Source of the DNA: Amia ocellicauda
Lineage: Eukaryota > Chordata > Actinopteri > Amiiformes > Amiidae
Assembly (NCBI RefSeq): GCF_036373705.1
Contig: NC_089850.1
Span: 46,809,048 to 46,873,047, forward strand
Direction: 5' to 3'
DNA: 64,000 nt
Shown here: positions 24,660-34,998 of the stretch, in pieces
Layout: the number at the start of each line of letters is the position of its first letter
Position numbering within the stretch: the first letter of the stretch is position 1
Translations under genes and position numbers: made by a program
The notes under the pieces: model-generated
What the model was told of the DNA's origin: nothing
Databases searched by the model: none
Seen by the model: the letters and a program-made list of their open reading frames with translations, nothing else

Positions 24660-25775
24660 TTAAGGACAGCGCTTCATTGTCTTACTATTTGTATGTAATG
24701 AACGCAGAAATGAAAGGCATGCTCTGTGAATCCCATGTTTAATCTCCAAGTAGACCATCTCTGGCATTTCACACGCCCTTTAGTTTACATAATGAAATGT
24801 TAAAATCTAGCACTATAAGGCGTAAAGAACCAGACATCTCATCCTCTAAACTGCACGAGTTAATGAGAATAATTCAATGAATTTCCAATCACACCCACAA
24901 AGTAATGATGATACATGTGTGTGTTGTAAAAGCAAATAACTGTTTTTTTTTTCTTTTAAGACCAGCCAACCATATGTCTTTAAAGGGCCTGTCCTAGCTA
25001 GTGCCACTGCACTCTCAGTGACCTTCAGTCCAGATCCTGTTTGGATCAGTCTGTCTCTGTCTCTTCGTTCGGTTGTATCTAAGTGGTCACGTTTAAAACT
25101 GGACTGTTTTCATTCAACAAACAAAAAAGCATTTATTAACTAGATCTTCAAATACTTGAAAACCTGATATCTGTTTGCCAATTGTGAGCTGAGCAAAGAT
25201 TACTTCTGTTGCATATCGCAACAAGAGGGTAACAATCCTTTTTTTTTCTGCATAATACATATAAAAAGGCTTAAATTCTGCAGTTGCAGACCGTTACTCA
25301 AAGGGTACCATCTAAATAAACCAATGGCAGGCTGCCGTTAGGTCATGGGCCTTTTTTGTGGTGTAGGCCAAGTGAGTAGGGGGTCATGGAAGCCCGAGGC
25401 ACAATATCTCAGTGAGGGTTGTATTATTGGCTTTCATGTGTAGTAACTTAGGTTCAAAAGTGTTAAGAGTGGTAATTAAGACAATTTTGCAAAAGTAAAA
25501 CTAATGAGAAAATGTGTAAATTGATGTATTATAAATTGCACAATGTTACTTCCAAGACATAACTAAAACTGAGTTCCCAATATATATGTGAAAAAATATT
25601 TGTAAACTCTTGCAATTTAGATCTGTTAAGATTCACAAAATCTAAGAAAACATTGTTTCTGCCGTGTTTTTGTAATGTGTGCAATAGAGGGTTTGTTGCT
25701 CTACTTCTCCTAGTCGTAACGGTTAGATGATTGAACAGAACCCAGGGCAGTGTGAAAAACAAAGACACAAAATAT
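24660..25775. other. SMPDL3A-FABP7 intergenic spacer
   Basis: About 1.1 kb separates the SMPDL3A promoter motifs from the FABP7 poly(A) signal. It is AT-rich, with T-runs near 24944 and 25240. I see no open exon, tRNA or transposon end here. Confidence 0.6.
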
Positions 25776-25790
25776 AGCAGGTTCAGGTAG

Positions 25791-25796
25791 TTTATT
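25791..25796 (-). terminator. FABP7 poly(A) signal
   Basis: AATAAA on the minus strand, about 246 bases downstream of the FABP7 stop, implies a 3' UTR of roughly 260-270 bases. Confidence 0.6.
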
Positions 25797-26041
25797 CAGT
25801 CTGTTGTGCACAGGTTCACAAATGAGAATTTAAGTACAAAACCAAATAGAAGTGCGTAACAGATTTTGATATAAAAGTTGCTTATAAAAACATTTTTTTC
25901 CAACTCATGTTATAAAACATTTGGGCAGATGAAGTGCAAATCTATGCAAACAGTAAACGACAACATCAAATACGATTGCTGTCTGCAGTCCAGCGGGCAG
26001 GACTGAAATGGTCCCATGAGACAGAGAGCTTTGAGCAGACC

Positions 26042-26092
26042 TTATGCCTTCTCATAAGTACGCACTGCCTGGACATCACCGAAAGACAGATT
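26042..26092 (-). CDS. FABP7: FABP7 exon 4 (C-terminus, stop)
   Basis: This exon encodes residues 117-132, [16 protein letters not shown], and TAA. R127 and Y129 form the conserved fatty-acid carboxylate clamp. It is too short to stand out as an open reading frame and was found by following the acceptor TTCACAG. Confidence 0.95.
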   Translation of the reverse strand, partial: NLSFGDVQAVRTYEKA

Positions 26093-27967
26093 CTGTGAAC
26101 AAGAAAAAATAACACAAGATTAATAGATTCATTCCATTAAGACTCTTTACAAAATAACTGCACATGTTTTTTTTTAAAGTAATTAATTAATTAATATTTT
26201 GTTTTTGCCCCAGGTTGCATTTGGAATAGGAGTTATCTACAGGCTGCTCAACTTTGCAGCATCAACCCCCATGAGCTTACAGCAGTGGAGACAAAACATG
26301 GCCCTGTGGTCCAGCATACAGAATGACCCCAGTATGGCTCATTACCAGGGCAATATCAAAAAAGCTAATGCAGAGTCCGGCTGAAAGAACAGAAAAAACA
26401 CACAGACACTCACACAGAAAATTAAGTATTAGAGGCATAAGGTCTGCTATTGTGAATTTTATAAGATTCATCTTGCCCAAGCTTACCATGATCAATTTGC
26501 CGTCCTTGATCTCTCTGACAAACTTGGTCTCCTTGCCGTCCCACTTCTGCACATGCACCAGCTTGTCTCCGTCCATGGATACAGTGGACTGTCAATCAAA
26601 GCAAAAGCAGTTTAGTTAATTACAGCTGCAATGCAATACCCAAGAACTTCGACAAAACAAAACAAAAATATTACAAATAGCACAGAGCAGCACAATCTAC
26701 TACTAGTAAATATGTAACTTCATGGTACAGCACTTTAAGTAGCCTATTATGTAGGAACAATAATTATATCTAATGACAATTATCATGTTGAATCATACAT
26801 AGTATATTTTCAAAGGAAGAACTGTCCTATGAAGAATTTTACAAAGCTCCTGTCCAGTACTAAAGCTACTCAAGTGTCACTTCTAATTGTCAGAAATCCT
26901 GTGACACCCAGATTTATCTCCCTGGATTGCTTAAACACACGAAAGTCACTGGAGAGTTAGAGCTGCATCTGGAAAGCAGTGAAATACTGGTCTCCCTTAG
27001 ATTGAATGGATTTGTTTTGGCAGTTAACTGTCCTACACTAAGTGATTAAGTGCCTCCAATTACCATCCTGAAATGTTAACAAAATTCAATTTTACAGTGT
27101 TGGGATTGTGAACACTGAATACCTTGTTTCAGCATTACATTTTCTGGAGTGCGTCCAGATTGTGGAGCCTTGACCACAACTGGAACAGCCTAATATATAT
27201 TTTGTAACTTTTATAGCACAAACCTATTTGTTTTTTCAGAGTGGGGATTAATCTCTAGGATGAGTTCATAACTGTCCAATTAGTGGCAGACAGAAGGAGA
27301 AACAATCCCACACACAGATTGACACAGAGCACTTGCTCATTGAGCCCTGCATTATTTGGATTTCGAGTGGATGCAACATGCAACTTACAATACAAGTCTT
27401 GTAGCCTGGGAATGAAGGAAATGAAAATGAAGAAATGCCTTACAACATAACCACAGGGCAACACGACACACTTACTTTGCAGTTCCTGTCGTCTGCAGTA
27501 GATTCATCGAACTCCTCTCCAAGTTTGAAGGAAATTTCTGTATTTTTGAAAGTACTCTGCGTTTTTACAACAACCTTGTCTCCATCCTGGCTGATGATGA
27601 TAGTGGGTTTAGTGACGTTGCCGACTTGTCTTGTTGCAAAACCAACCCCTGGCAAGAGAAATGTGTAAGTTAGTAAAATGTGTATGGATAGATATTGATC
27701 GACTGTATGCACACATTTGTTTTCAATGCATGACCCCAAAGCAGTGAGATATTATCCGAGCAGCTGCTGCAGTCCTCACAAGGCGATGCCCGCCGTATTG
27801 TGGCACATGCACATGGAGCAGGACACTTACACCTATACTAGGTCGTTCCTTTGCATCCTAGCAGGTCATAAACCATCACATTACTGTAACTCACCCAGCG
27901 CTTTCATGTACTCGTCAAAGTTCTGACTGTCGACCAGTTTCCAGGTGGCACAGAAGGCGTCGACCAT
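26042..27967 (-). CDS. FABP7: FABP7, brain-type fatty acid binding protein (4 exons, 132 aa)
   Basis: Exons on the minus strand: 27967-27895 (73 bp), 27648-27476 (173 bp), 26588-26487 (102 bp) and 26092-26042 (51 bp with stop). This is the classic four-exon layout of the intracellular lipid-binding protein family, and all junctions are GT-AG with matching phase. The 132-aa product carries the FABP signature at residues 7-24 (ATWKL ... NFDEYMKAL) and the carboxylate-binding residues R107, R127 and Y129 (VRTYEKA end). Text such as [29 protein letters not shown] and [15 protein letters not shown] is diagnostic of FABP7 rather than FABP3 or FABP4. It is a cytosolic ten-strand beta-barrel that carries long-chain polyunsaturated fatty acids in radial glia and astrocytes. 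The start context is ACCATGG. PKIB lies upstream and SMPDL3A downstream, as in human. Confidence 0.97.
26487..26588 (-). CDS. FABP7: FABP7 exon 3
   Basis: This exon encodes residues 83-116 ([16 protein letters not shown] ... GKLIM), including ligand-site R107. It is 102 bp and in phase 0 at both ends. The acceptor is ATTGACAG and the donor GTAAGC. Confidence 0.95.
27476..27648 (-). CDS. FABP7: FABP7 exon 2
   Basis: This exon encodes residues 25-82: helix II through strand E ([12 protein letters not shown] to DDRNCK). At 173 bp it has the usual FABP second-exon length. The acceptor is TTGCCAG and the donor GTAAGT. Confidence 0.95.
27895..27967 (-). CDS. FABP7: FABP7 exon 1
   Basis: This exon encodes residues 1-24 plus one base of codon 25: the N-terminal strand and the start of the helix-turn-helix lid, with the FABP signature. 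The donor is GTGAGT. Confidence 0.95.
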
Positions 27968-28085
27968 GGTTGCAGATGTAAGGAAATGCTGGGAGCAGAA
28001 GTGCTGAGGTAAAGGTTGATATGAAGTTGCTCAGAGGTACAGTATCTGTATGCAGCGTCCCTGGGCAATATCGCGCTGTCTATCA

Positions 28086-28175
28086 TTAATACCCGGGGAG
28101 GGGGGCGGGGCTACGGGCAAAACCTAGCGTGCGCGCCCTCATTGGCTGGCTGAACACTCTCTGGAATCTGATTGG
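28086..28175 (-). promoter_or_regulatory. FABP7 promoter: TATA-like, GC box, two CCAAT boxes
   Basis: Read on the minus strand upstream of the FABP7 ATG (27967), the order is a TATTAA at 28091-28086, a GC box (plus strand GGGGCGGGG, 28102-28110), and two CCAAT pentamers at 28145-28141 and 28175-28171, spaced 30 bases apart. The arrangement is a standard RNA polymerase II promoter and predicts a 5' UTR of roughly 80-100 bases. A CpG-dense patch covers about 28070-28135. Confidence 0.55.
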
Positions 28176-28179
28176 TCCA

Positions 28180-30285
28180 GAGAGATGGCGAGAACAGGGC
28201 TTTGTTCATTAAAAAAGTCGGGGTTTATAGTAAGAGGCAAATCCATTTAAACCCTGAAACGTTTATACATAAATGCATTTTCAGTTCACGGTAACTTTCA
28301 AAATGCCTTTTACGAAATTCATCACGCCTTATGTAGCAATCAATCTGCCCTTTTATATGTAATTGATATAAATCCGCTGAGGAGCAGAACATTAATCTGA
28401 TAAGCAGGTGATTTATAATGATAATGAGAGTGTATTACACGTTTTGCACAAACTCTAACGCACACGCTCTCCTGAAAGTGATGAAATGATGTGAAATAAT
28501 TCATAAGAAGTGGAATTGAAGATCACGTTATGATGCACAATTTTGAACAATGCAGGTACGGTACAGAAGATGAGCCAATGCAGTGCCATGCGTGCATTAG
28601 CATCCAATACAGCCTTCCTTTTGGTTTCATTAGTGTGCTCTAGCCTGCATTTTTTAGTTTTTGCTTTGCATGTGCTGTTGGAGATGCCCAAGACATGCAA
28701 ACTCATTCTCCCTAGAGATACTAATACATTGGAGCTGCTCTTCATTCTCATCCACCCAAAATGTTGTACAATAGCAGTCGTATCAATAAAGTCACACCAT
28801 CATCCATCCAATACATGCTTTTGTTTGGACATTGGGTTTCTTGGACAGTGTGCTTCACAAATGTGCCATGCATAAAAACAAATTCAAAATCATTCTGAAT
28901 GACATTATGAACTACTGGATGCTAGGCTATGGTTTTGCAGGAATGCCAATGAACTCTCCACCCACTCTTGAAGCAAAGCAACCCAATAGTATGACAGCGG
29001 TGTAGTGCATATATGATAAATAGGAACATAACATTGTTTTAAAATGATCAAAGCCTGTGTACAGTAAAGATGAAAAATGGCAATATATGACATGTAATTA
29101 TTGCCTTTTATGTATTGCAAAACTGCTATTGTCTCATGGGCACTGTCTGGAATCACCATAGCTTGTAATTATAATTAAAATAAATAGATAAGTAAACAAA
29201 ATAATGAAATTACTGGTTAAAAACTGTCATTAAAAAGATTGCGGAATATTTTAAAAATAAATAAGGAACAGCTTGCTAACAGCTTAACTAATGCTTGGAT
29301 AAACTGAATGAGAACATTATAATTATGATGAAATGAAATTCAACACGTTCCTCGCTTCTGGTGCTCTGGTATAAACCGTGTCTTTCAGAGCCAGGCATGT
29401 TGTGATTTTAAGATATAATCAACACGGAACCATGGCAGGGGAGGTTGAAAATGTTATAGACTTTCAAGTATTTTTTTTTTATTAGCTGGTGAAACTAAAT
29501 GATGTATGACTCACTGTGTTTGATATGCCTGTGAACATTTGTCACGTTTCAAAAATTAAGCTCATTACTACACTTTAAAACGAGGAAATGCTGCCCCCTG
29601 GTGTTCAAACTGTTATTTTAATGATACACATTCATATCGCGGGGACTTGGGCCATAACCTCCATATATGAATGGTAAAATTATAATAATAAATGAAGAAA
29701 CCCTTTGTTCTGCTGACATAGAATTATTTGAACAGTCAACAATTATTTGTAGTGTTGCCCTACAATATTAACACAACACATGGCAGCTTTATTTTTTAGA
29801 ATCAGTACAATGATATTTTGATATCTGCGCATACCTTTCCGCTGTTATGCTGTGGATATTGATCTTTCAGATTTATATCATATTATATAAATCAATACAA
29901 AAATAATAGACTGCCCTGACTACAATGTGTTTTTAATCATAGTCACACAGGGTAAACCAGTATAACTCAGTCCAATACAGAGACATCCACATGCAGAGAC
30001 ACTGCAGTGAACCACATACTTGTATTGATCAAGGGTTCATGATAATCATAATTAAGAGAATCAAATCAGTGCATGCCCTTGATTTTACTCAAGTGAGTCA
30101 GATGAGGGCTGACGCACTGTAACGATCTGATAACTGAAACCGAACATTAGCAGGACAACTGCGAAAATATTGCCGGAGTGTCAGGTTACAGTCTGTGTGG
30201 GATGTAGACAGAATGCAAAATACTGTACACAGAGACTGGAAAACTATCACGTTATGTCCATCTTCTTCAGATAAATCTATATTAA
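28180..30285. other. FABP7-PKIB intergenic spacer
   Basis: About 2.1 kb. No exon is recognised. Short open frames near 28455-28875 exist on both strands but match no family I know. An octamer-like ATGCAAA G occurs on the minus strand near 28668-28675; POU factors are known FABP7 regulators, so it is worth noting but weak. Confidence 0.5.
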
Positions 30286-30327
30286 CAACACATTTATTTA
30301 ACAGTATAAAACACACAAGGTAGAGGT

Positions 30328-30333
30328 TTTATT
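30328..30333 (-). terminator. Possible PKIB poly(A) signal
   Basis: AATAAA on the minus strand about 590 bases past the PKIB stop; a second copy is at 30293-30298. Either would end a 3' UTR containing the AAAC/AAAT microsatellite at 30669-30738. Confidence 0.35.
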
Positions 30334-30668
30334 GGAGCACACTAATAAATCACAAGGTATAAGATTAGGAAACGTTATACAAATTGTACTGTTTTATACA
30401 GACTTACATCACCAAATGGAATGTTTATGTCCTTGTGCAAAAATAGACATTCCTGCAGCTACACGTTGACATTCTGTAAAAATGTTGTATTTGCGATATC
30501 TGAAAACAACAAGAAGTCCTCTTCATAAAAATAAAATAAATACTATTTTGAGCCTGTAAGTACTGGCATTGCAGTTCTGACCAGCCTATGTGTTATTGTA
30601 AGGAACAGTGTGGGCCTAGTGATGATCCATAAGGAGGTCTCAGTTAAGTGTTTGAATAAATAAAAAGT

Positions 30669-30738
30669 ACAAACAAACAAACAAACAAATAAATAAATAA
30701 ATAAATACATAAATAAATAAACAAACAAACAAACACAA
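30669..30738 (+). repeat. (AAAC)n/(AAAT)n microsatellite
   Basis: CAAA units pass into TAAA units and back to CAAA. It probably lies inside the PKIB 3' UTR on the other strand. Confidence 0.9.
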
Positions 30739-30923
30739 AAAAATCATTTCCCAGGACTAAGCCTTCAACTACCTAAAGCTGCATTTGCAGTATTCATGTC
30801 CTGATGTTGCATAGCACTGTACATTACAATTACAGTTGTCTGGTCACATGATCGGAGAATGAGCAGCTCGAGACAGTCAGTCCGTCCGTCCATTATACCA
30901 GCTCAGTGGACCACAGTGCGCCT

Positions 30924-31009
30924 TTAAGTCCCGTCACTCTTCTCTTGGCTTTCCGCAGGATTCTTTGCAGTTTCTGAAGACGATGCTTCTCCAGCTTGAT
31001 CGCCATCGT
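30924..31009 (-). CDS. PKIB: PKIB coding exon 2 (acidic tail, stop)
   Basis: This exon encodes residues 49-76 (DDGDQAGEASSSETAK ... KSDGT) and TAA. It is too short to appear as a long reading frame; it was found from the acceptor TCAACAG and the phase left by the previous exon. Acidic, low-complexity tails of this kind are typical of PKI proteins. Confidence 0.9.
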
Positions 31010-31964
31010 CTGTTGAAAACAAACATGAGAACAACAACAACAAAAAGATTTTACAATATATCTGTGTTTGTCCCTGTATGATGTGCATCACTATAGAGCA
31101 GTGGTATTCAAACTTTGTTACATGAGTCCCCCATTTAAATTTTCATAGCTTTGTTCTTGTAATTTGCATAAAAACAAATCTCTGTTTTTGCCTACAAGAC
31201 TGGCATGTTTATTTTCTAAATGGTGTTTTAATTTTGTTGGCATCAAACTGTCATTGAGCTGCTGCACCAAAACACAGTGAGGCCTTAATCCTCCTCTTAG
31301 TGTAATGGAAGTAAATCCAAACTCCAAGTATGCTTAGTCATACTTTCTGTTTTTTGTTGACCTCTTACTGAATCATGTGCAGCGGATTCAGGCTTTAGCT
31401 AGAGTGCCTTTCAAGATCAATTATCGATCCATTTTTGCAGCTGCTAACATTAGCTTTCTCTGGTTAACAGACTCCTGGTCTCCAGTCAGAAAATGGGTTT
31501 AGATTCCGGAAAGCAGAACAAATAAATTATTAAAATTTGAAAGAGTGTTATATTACAGATTTAATTTATTTTTAGGTGCTTAAGTGTTTTTAATGGGTTA
31601 AATATTGTACAATTAGGCAAATGTAGACAGAAATGATTCCTTACATTATGCACCCTCTGCAATTCCTCCACGACCCCCCAGAGTGGCGCACCCCAAGTTC
31701 GGCGACCACTGCTGAAGAGTGTGCCTGTATGCAGGACTCATGTATCAATAATAGATGTTTATATTTACATTGCATTCTAAACATCAGACAAATATATGGA
31801 AAAACACAGGTGTATTTACCCGACACAGAGAGCTCGGACAGTTTATCAGGAAGGTCCGAGGTTCCTGCTCCGGCAGGGGATCCCAGGATGTCTGGCAGAG
31901 CATTCCTGCGTCCTGTTCTTCCAGTTGCAGCGAAATCTGTAACAACGGGCTCCACATCAGTCAT
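30924..31964 (-). CDS. PKIB: PKIB, cAMP-dependent protein kinase inhibitor beta (2 coding exons, 76 aa)
   Basis: Coding exons on the minus strand: 31964-31820 and 31009-30924, joined GT-AG through codon 49, giving 76 aa. The PKA pseudosubstrate is complete: F11 anchors the hydrophobic pocket, and R16-T-G-R19-R20-N21-A22-L23 presents alanine where a substrate has serine. A leucine-rich nuclear export signal (L38, L42, L45, V47 in DLPDKLSELSV) follows. The acidic, serine-rich tail is disordered. PKI proteins bind free PKA catalytic subunit with nanomolar affinity and export it from the nucleus. RRNALPDI fits PKIB better than PKIA, and the neighbour FABP7 supports the call. The coding intron is about 810 bases, most of it a probable hAT element. 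The upstream acceptor at 31991 implies at least one more 5' non-coding exon. Confidence 0.94.
31099..31711. mobile_element. Probable non-autonomous hAT element in the PKIB intron
   Basis: The left end CAGTGGTATTCAAACTT and the inverted right end CAGTGGTCGCCGAACTT agree at 13 of 17 positions. They are flanked by CTATAGAG and CTGAAGAG, an 8-base duplication matching at 6 of 8. The right end has the C-rich GACCCCCCAGAGTGGCGCAC text typical of hAT (Charlie-like) elements. The 613 bases carry no transposase frame. Without it the PKIB intron would be about 200 bases. Confidence 0.5.
31820..31964 (-). CDS. PKIB: PKIB coding exon 1 (pseudosubstrate and NES)
   Basis: This exon encodes residues 1-48 plus one base of codon 49. 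It is preceded by 5' UTR back to the acceptor TTATTTCAG (exon begins at 31991). The donor is GTAAAT. The position of the donor was fixed by the reading frame of the conserved protein. Confidence 0.92.
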
Positions 31965-31983
31965 CGCGGGGTCCTGTCCTCAT
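31957..31983 (-). promoter_or_regulatory. Overlapping uORF at the PKIB start
   Basis: An ATG at 31983, only 8 bases after the splice acceptor, opens a frame of eight codons (MRTGPRDD) that ends at TGA 31959-31957, overlapping the main ATG (31964) in another frame. Ribosomes starting at the upstream ATG cannot start at the main one by simple scanning, so it may limit PKIB translation. Confidence 0.55.
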
Positions 31984-32198
31984 AGTACCACCTGAAATAA
32001 AGCGTTGCCAACATTAGCCTCACTGTGGAAGGATCCCATGACATTGTGAAGTGGCTCCCGAAGGACTGCGTGTCACGGCCTCGTATTTGGCCCATGGTCC
32101 CACCTGACATTTCTGCTCCACATTGACACTTTTTTCTATATCATGTAAATAGTACTGTCACATACAGACAGAGTATCGTTAGATACTTTAAATTCTAG

Positions 32199-32275
32199 TT
32201 ATTATTATTTATTTATTTTATTATTTCTCAGCATATGCCCTTACACAGGGCACCATACAGTTGTCACAAGAAATA
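32199..32275 (+). repeat. Dispersed repeat with TTATTT leader and GCAGAYGCCC core, copy 1
   Basis: TTATTATTTATTTATTTTAT runs into TTTCTCAGCATATGCCCTTA and an ACAGGGC segment. A related copy lies at 39415-39475 (TTTCTTGGCAGACGCCC...ATGCCCTTACAT). I know this text as a common dispersed repeat in ray-finned fish genomes but cannot name the family. Confidence 0.45.
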
Positions 32276-34858
32276 TTTTCCAAAACATTACAATATCCTG
32301 CAAATACCAAGAGTGCAGAAACATGAAGAGAAGTGTGGATCCCTAGTGTGTGCTGGAGAAAAAAAACATTTATGTAACTTAGATGATTTCTACTAAATAT
32401 GCCGCTGTGTCTTGAAATAGAGTGTCCTGAAAGGCAACCAGCTGATGCCATTTTGTGACCTGCTAAAAGAGCTGAGAAACTGTCCCACTTAGGTCAGCAT
32501 CCTTCCTGCTGCAGTTAATACGAGTGGAATTTATAGTCTGTGCAGTTTCGCCTGTCCATTGAAAGGCTGAATCTGCGACCAGACCATGAAACTGGCTCAT
32601 TAACTGACAAATATACCAGGCCCAATGCAAACAAGAATAAAAGAACTGAGCTTTAATCACTTAACCAGCAGAGGGCTCTGCTCACATTGTCCAAACAGGG
32701 AAACCCCTCAGCAAAATATCAGATTTTGTAAAAGGTGGGTGATGGCAGCACATGGACAATCTTGCCAGAATTAAACCACAGGAAGCATTAGGATACATTA
32801 TTACCTTATTCTGTAAACCTTAAAAGAAAATGCTAATTCATAATCTTACAGCTTTTCTGCTCAGAATATCTCTGCTTGTTAAGTATCACATTGGTATGTC
32901 TGTGTTGTGATCTGGATGCTTCAGGATGCCTAGCTCAGTTGATATCAGTAGCCTATTATCTGACATTTTATTGGGATGTGTGGAGCTGCCAAAGACAGCT
33001 AGGTTATTGTACTTCAAACTTATTTTTTCCTTTCTACACAACTCTTCTTGGATTGTAGCCTTAGCTCATGGATACCCATAGCCATTTTGAGACGGCAAGC
33101 TTTGTTGATTTTGACATTTTTCATTTTGCAGTGTAAACTCCCACATCAGTTTTGAACCAGTTTTGAATCAATGATTAGCTATTCATGAGGTTTACTTCGT
33201 GTCTTGTACACACTGTAACTATAGAGTTTCTGCTGCAAAGTTAGCACACTCACTTCAACTTCATGTGAGAGCTACTCCATTCCCAACCTTAATTAAAAAG
33301 CAGTGCAGTAGAGATAAAGGCACATTCAGATGTCTCTCAGTACTGGGCTTTGATCTGTAAAGCCCTTGCAGATGGATGGCTAAAGCAGCTCATGCTCTTA
33401 TCAGCATGAATAGAAACTGCATATGTAATTCCTCACTGCAGGTCTTACTGTGCTGTGAAATCAGTAGTATCAGAAGATTTCACAGGATTATGCACTACAA
33501 GGACCATCCAGTTATTTTCAAAAACAATTTAGCCATTGGCTGAACTTGCACCAGGCCTAGTGGCACATTTTATCCCATAACCACCATTTTGATAAAATTG
33601 CTGTGCATAGCAGCTCAGGCCCACTACCATACTTAGTTTATGACCTCGTATTGTATCTTTTCTAGACACCAACTAATAACTAATATAGCCCAAAACTTAT
33701 CCACTTCTGTTCAGATACAAGAATGATGACACATCCACATAATTAAATGACCCTCTTTATCAGTAATAATCACCTTCAAAGTGGATTATTTTATTGAAGT
33801 TGCAATCAACAGCAAATTTCTCAAAGCTCTCCATATTCAATGTATGAATATTGTTTCATGCTATCATAACAATCATAAAAAAACTATTACCAAAAAAAAA
33901 AAAAAAAACACATCTGGAGGAAAATGTACAGAAATCCCCATTGTGCTTCTTGTGTAGATTAATATCATGTAAACTGTGGACAGTTAGAAAGACCACTGCT
34001 TTTATAAATCCTTTATTAATGATGTTAGCAAGTGGGAAACAAAGATTTGTATTCACTATCAAAACCAGGCTGTGCACAGTGTGGGATGCCATACCTGCAG
34101 TGTTCAGATGTTGGAAATAACTGATCTTATTGAACACAAAGATTTGCCCTTGACATTCCTCCTGTTTATTACAATGTAAAACAGTTACTTAAAACAGCTG
34201 CTGAAACTCCTCTCCTGGTGAGATGACACCTGTCAGGTATGGGTGAGTTGCCTGTCGAGAGCCCAGCCCGGCCACACTCACACACTGGTGAAGTTCAGCC
34301 CAGTTTGATTCTGCTGCCTTCAAAGGATCAAAATGGCACTGCATGTTTCACCTAACACATCATTGCAGTGAAGCCACACTTCCTGTCTGCCCTGGGCTCT
34401 GTGACCCTGGCCTGAATGTACACTCACTGTGTTGGACACCACTTGGCTCGGTTGGGTGGGCTGGCTGACTTTGCAATGACCATAGGCTAATGGACCATTA
34501 GAGTCGCTTTGTGCGGACCTGCGATTTTGCTGCTGAGCTGAATCTGATGTCAATTTGTGTTTCTCTTGAGGATTAACATCTTTGTTTGCATCAATGTAAT
34601 ACACCTGATGTGTTTATTTTGCTGCCACTCTGACAGCAAGACCTCTATAGCATTTATACAGGCTACTGCAATATTAGATTTTATGGACACAATTTTAGTA
34701 CTGAATGAGTAAAACCTTTAACCAGTGTTGCTGTTTAGCTAGACATTCTGTATGGATGCATGTATCGTACAGTGCCCAGCCCTGGAGCAAGTCCAAGGAG
34801 CACAGAGCAGCCAATTACTGTTAAGGCCTGATCAATAAGTCGATAATTTTCTATTTAG

Positions 34859-34897
34859 TATAGCGCCTTTCATAGAGTAGCAACAGAGTGCTTTATA
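34859..34897 (+). repeat. Fragment resembling a dispersed AGCGCCTTTCAT repeat
   Basis: TATAGCGCCTTTCATAGAG followed by GTGCTTTATAGA resembles the AGCGCCTTTCAT...AGCGCTTTACA text found dispersed in many fish genomes. The copy is short and decayed. Confidence 0.4.
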
Positions 34898-34998
34898 GAT
34901 TGAAAATGAACAGACAAACAAATTAAACAAGTAAACCATTGATAGTGACATTTGGTACTGAAAGAAACTGGTGAATAACTGGACAGCATTGGAAAATA

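Larger units (their letters stand above)
31992..34996. other. Sequence upstream of the PKIB coding exons, no exon seen
   Basis: About 3 kb. Contains one copy of a shared repeat at 32199-32275, an A-run near 33892-33908, and a short repeat-family motif at 34859-34897. If PKIB starts at the 57.4-kb CpG island this is intronic. Confidence 0.5.

Noticed and set aside
28455..28875. Overlapping 98-110 aa frames between FABP7 and PKIB
   Set aside because: Both strands are open over the same bases, with no known motif and no splice signals that extend them.
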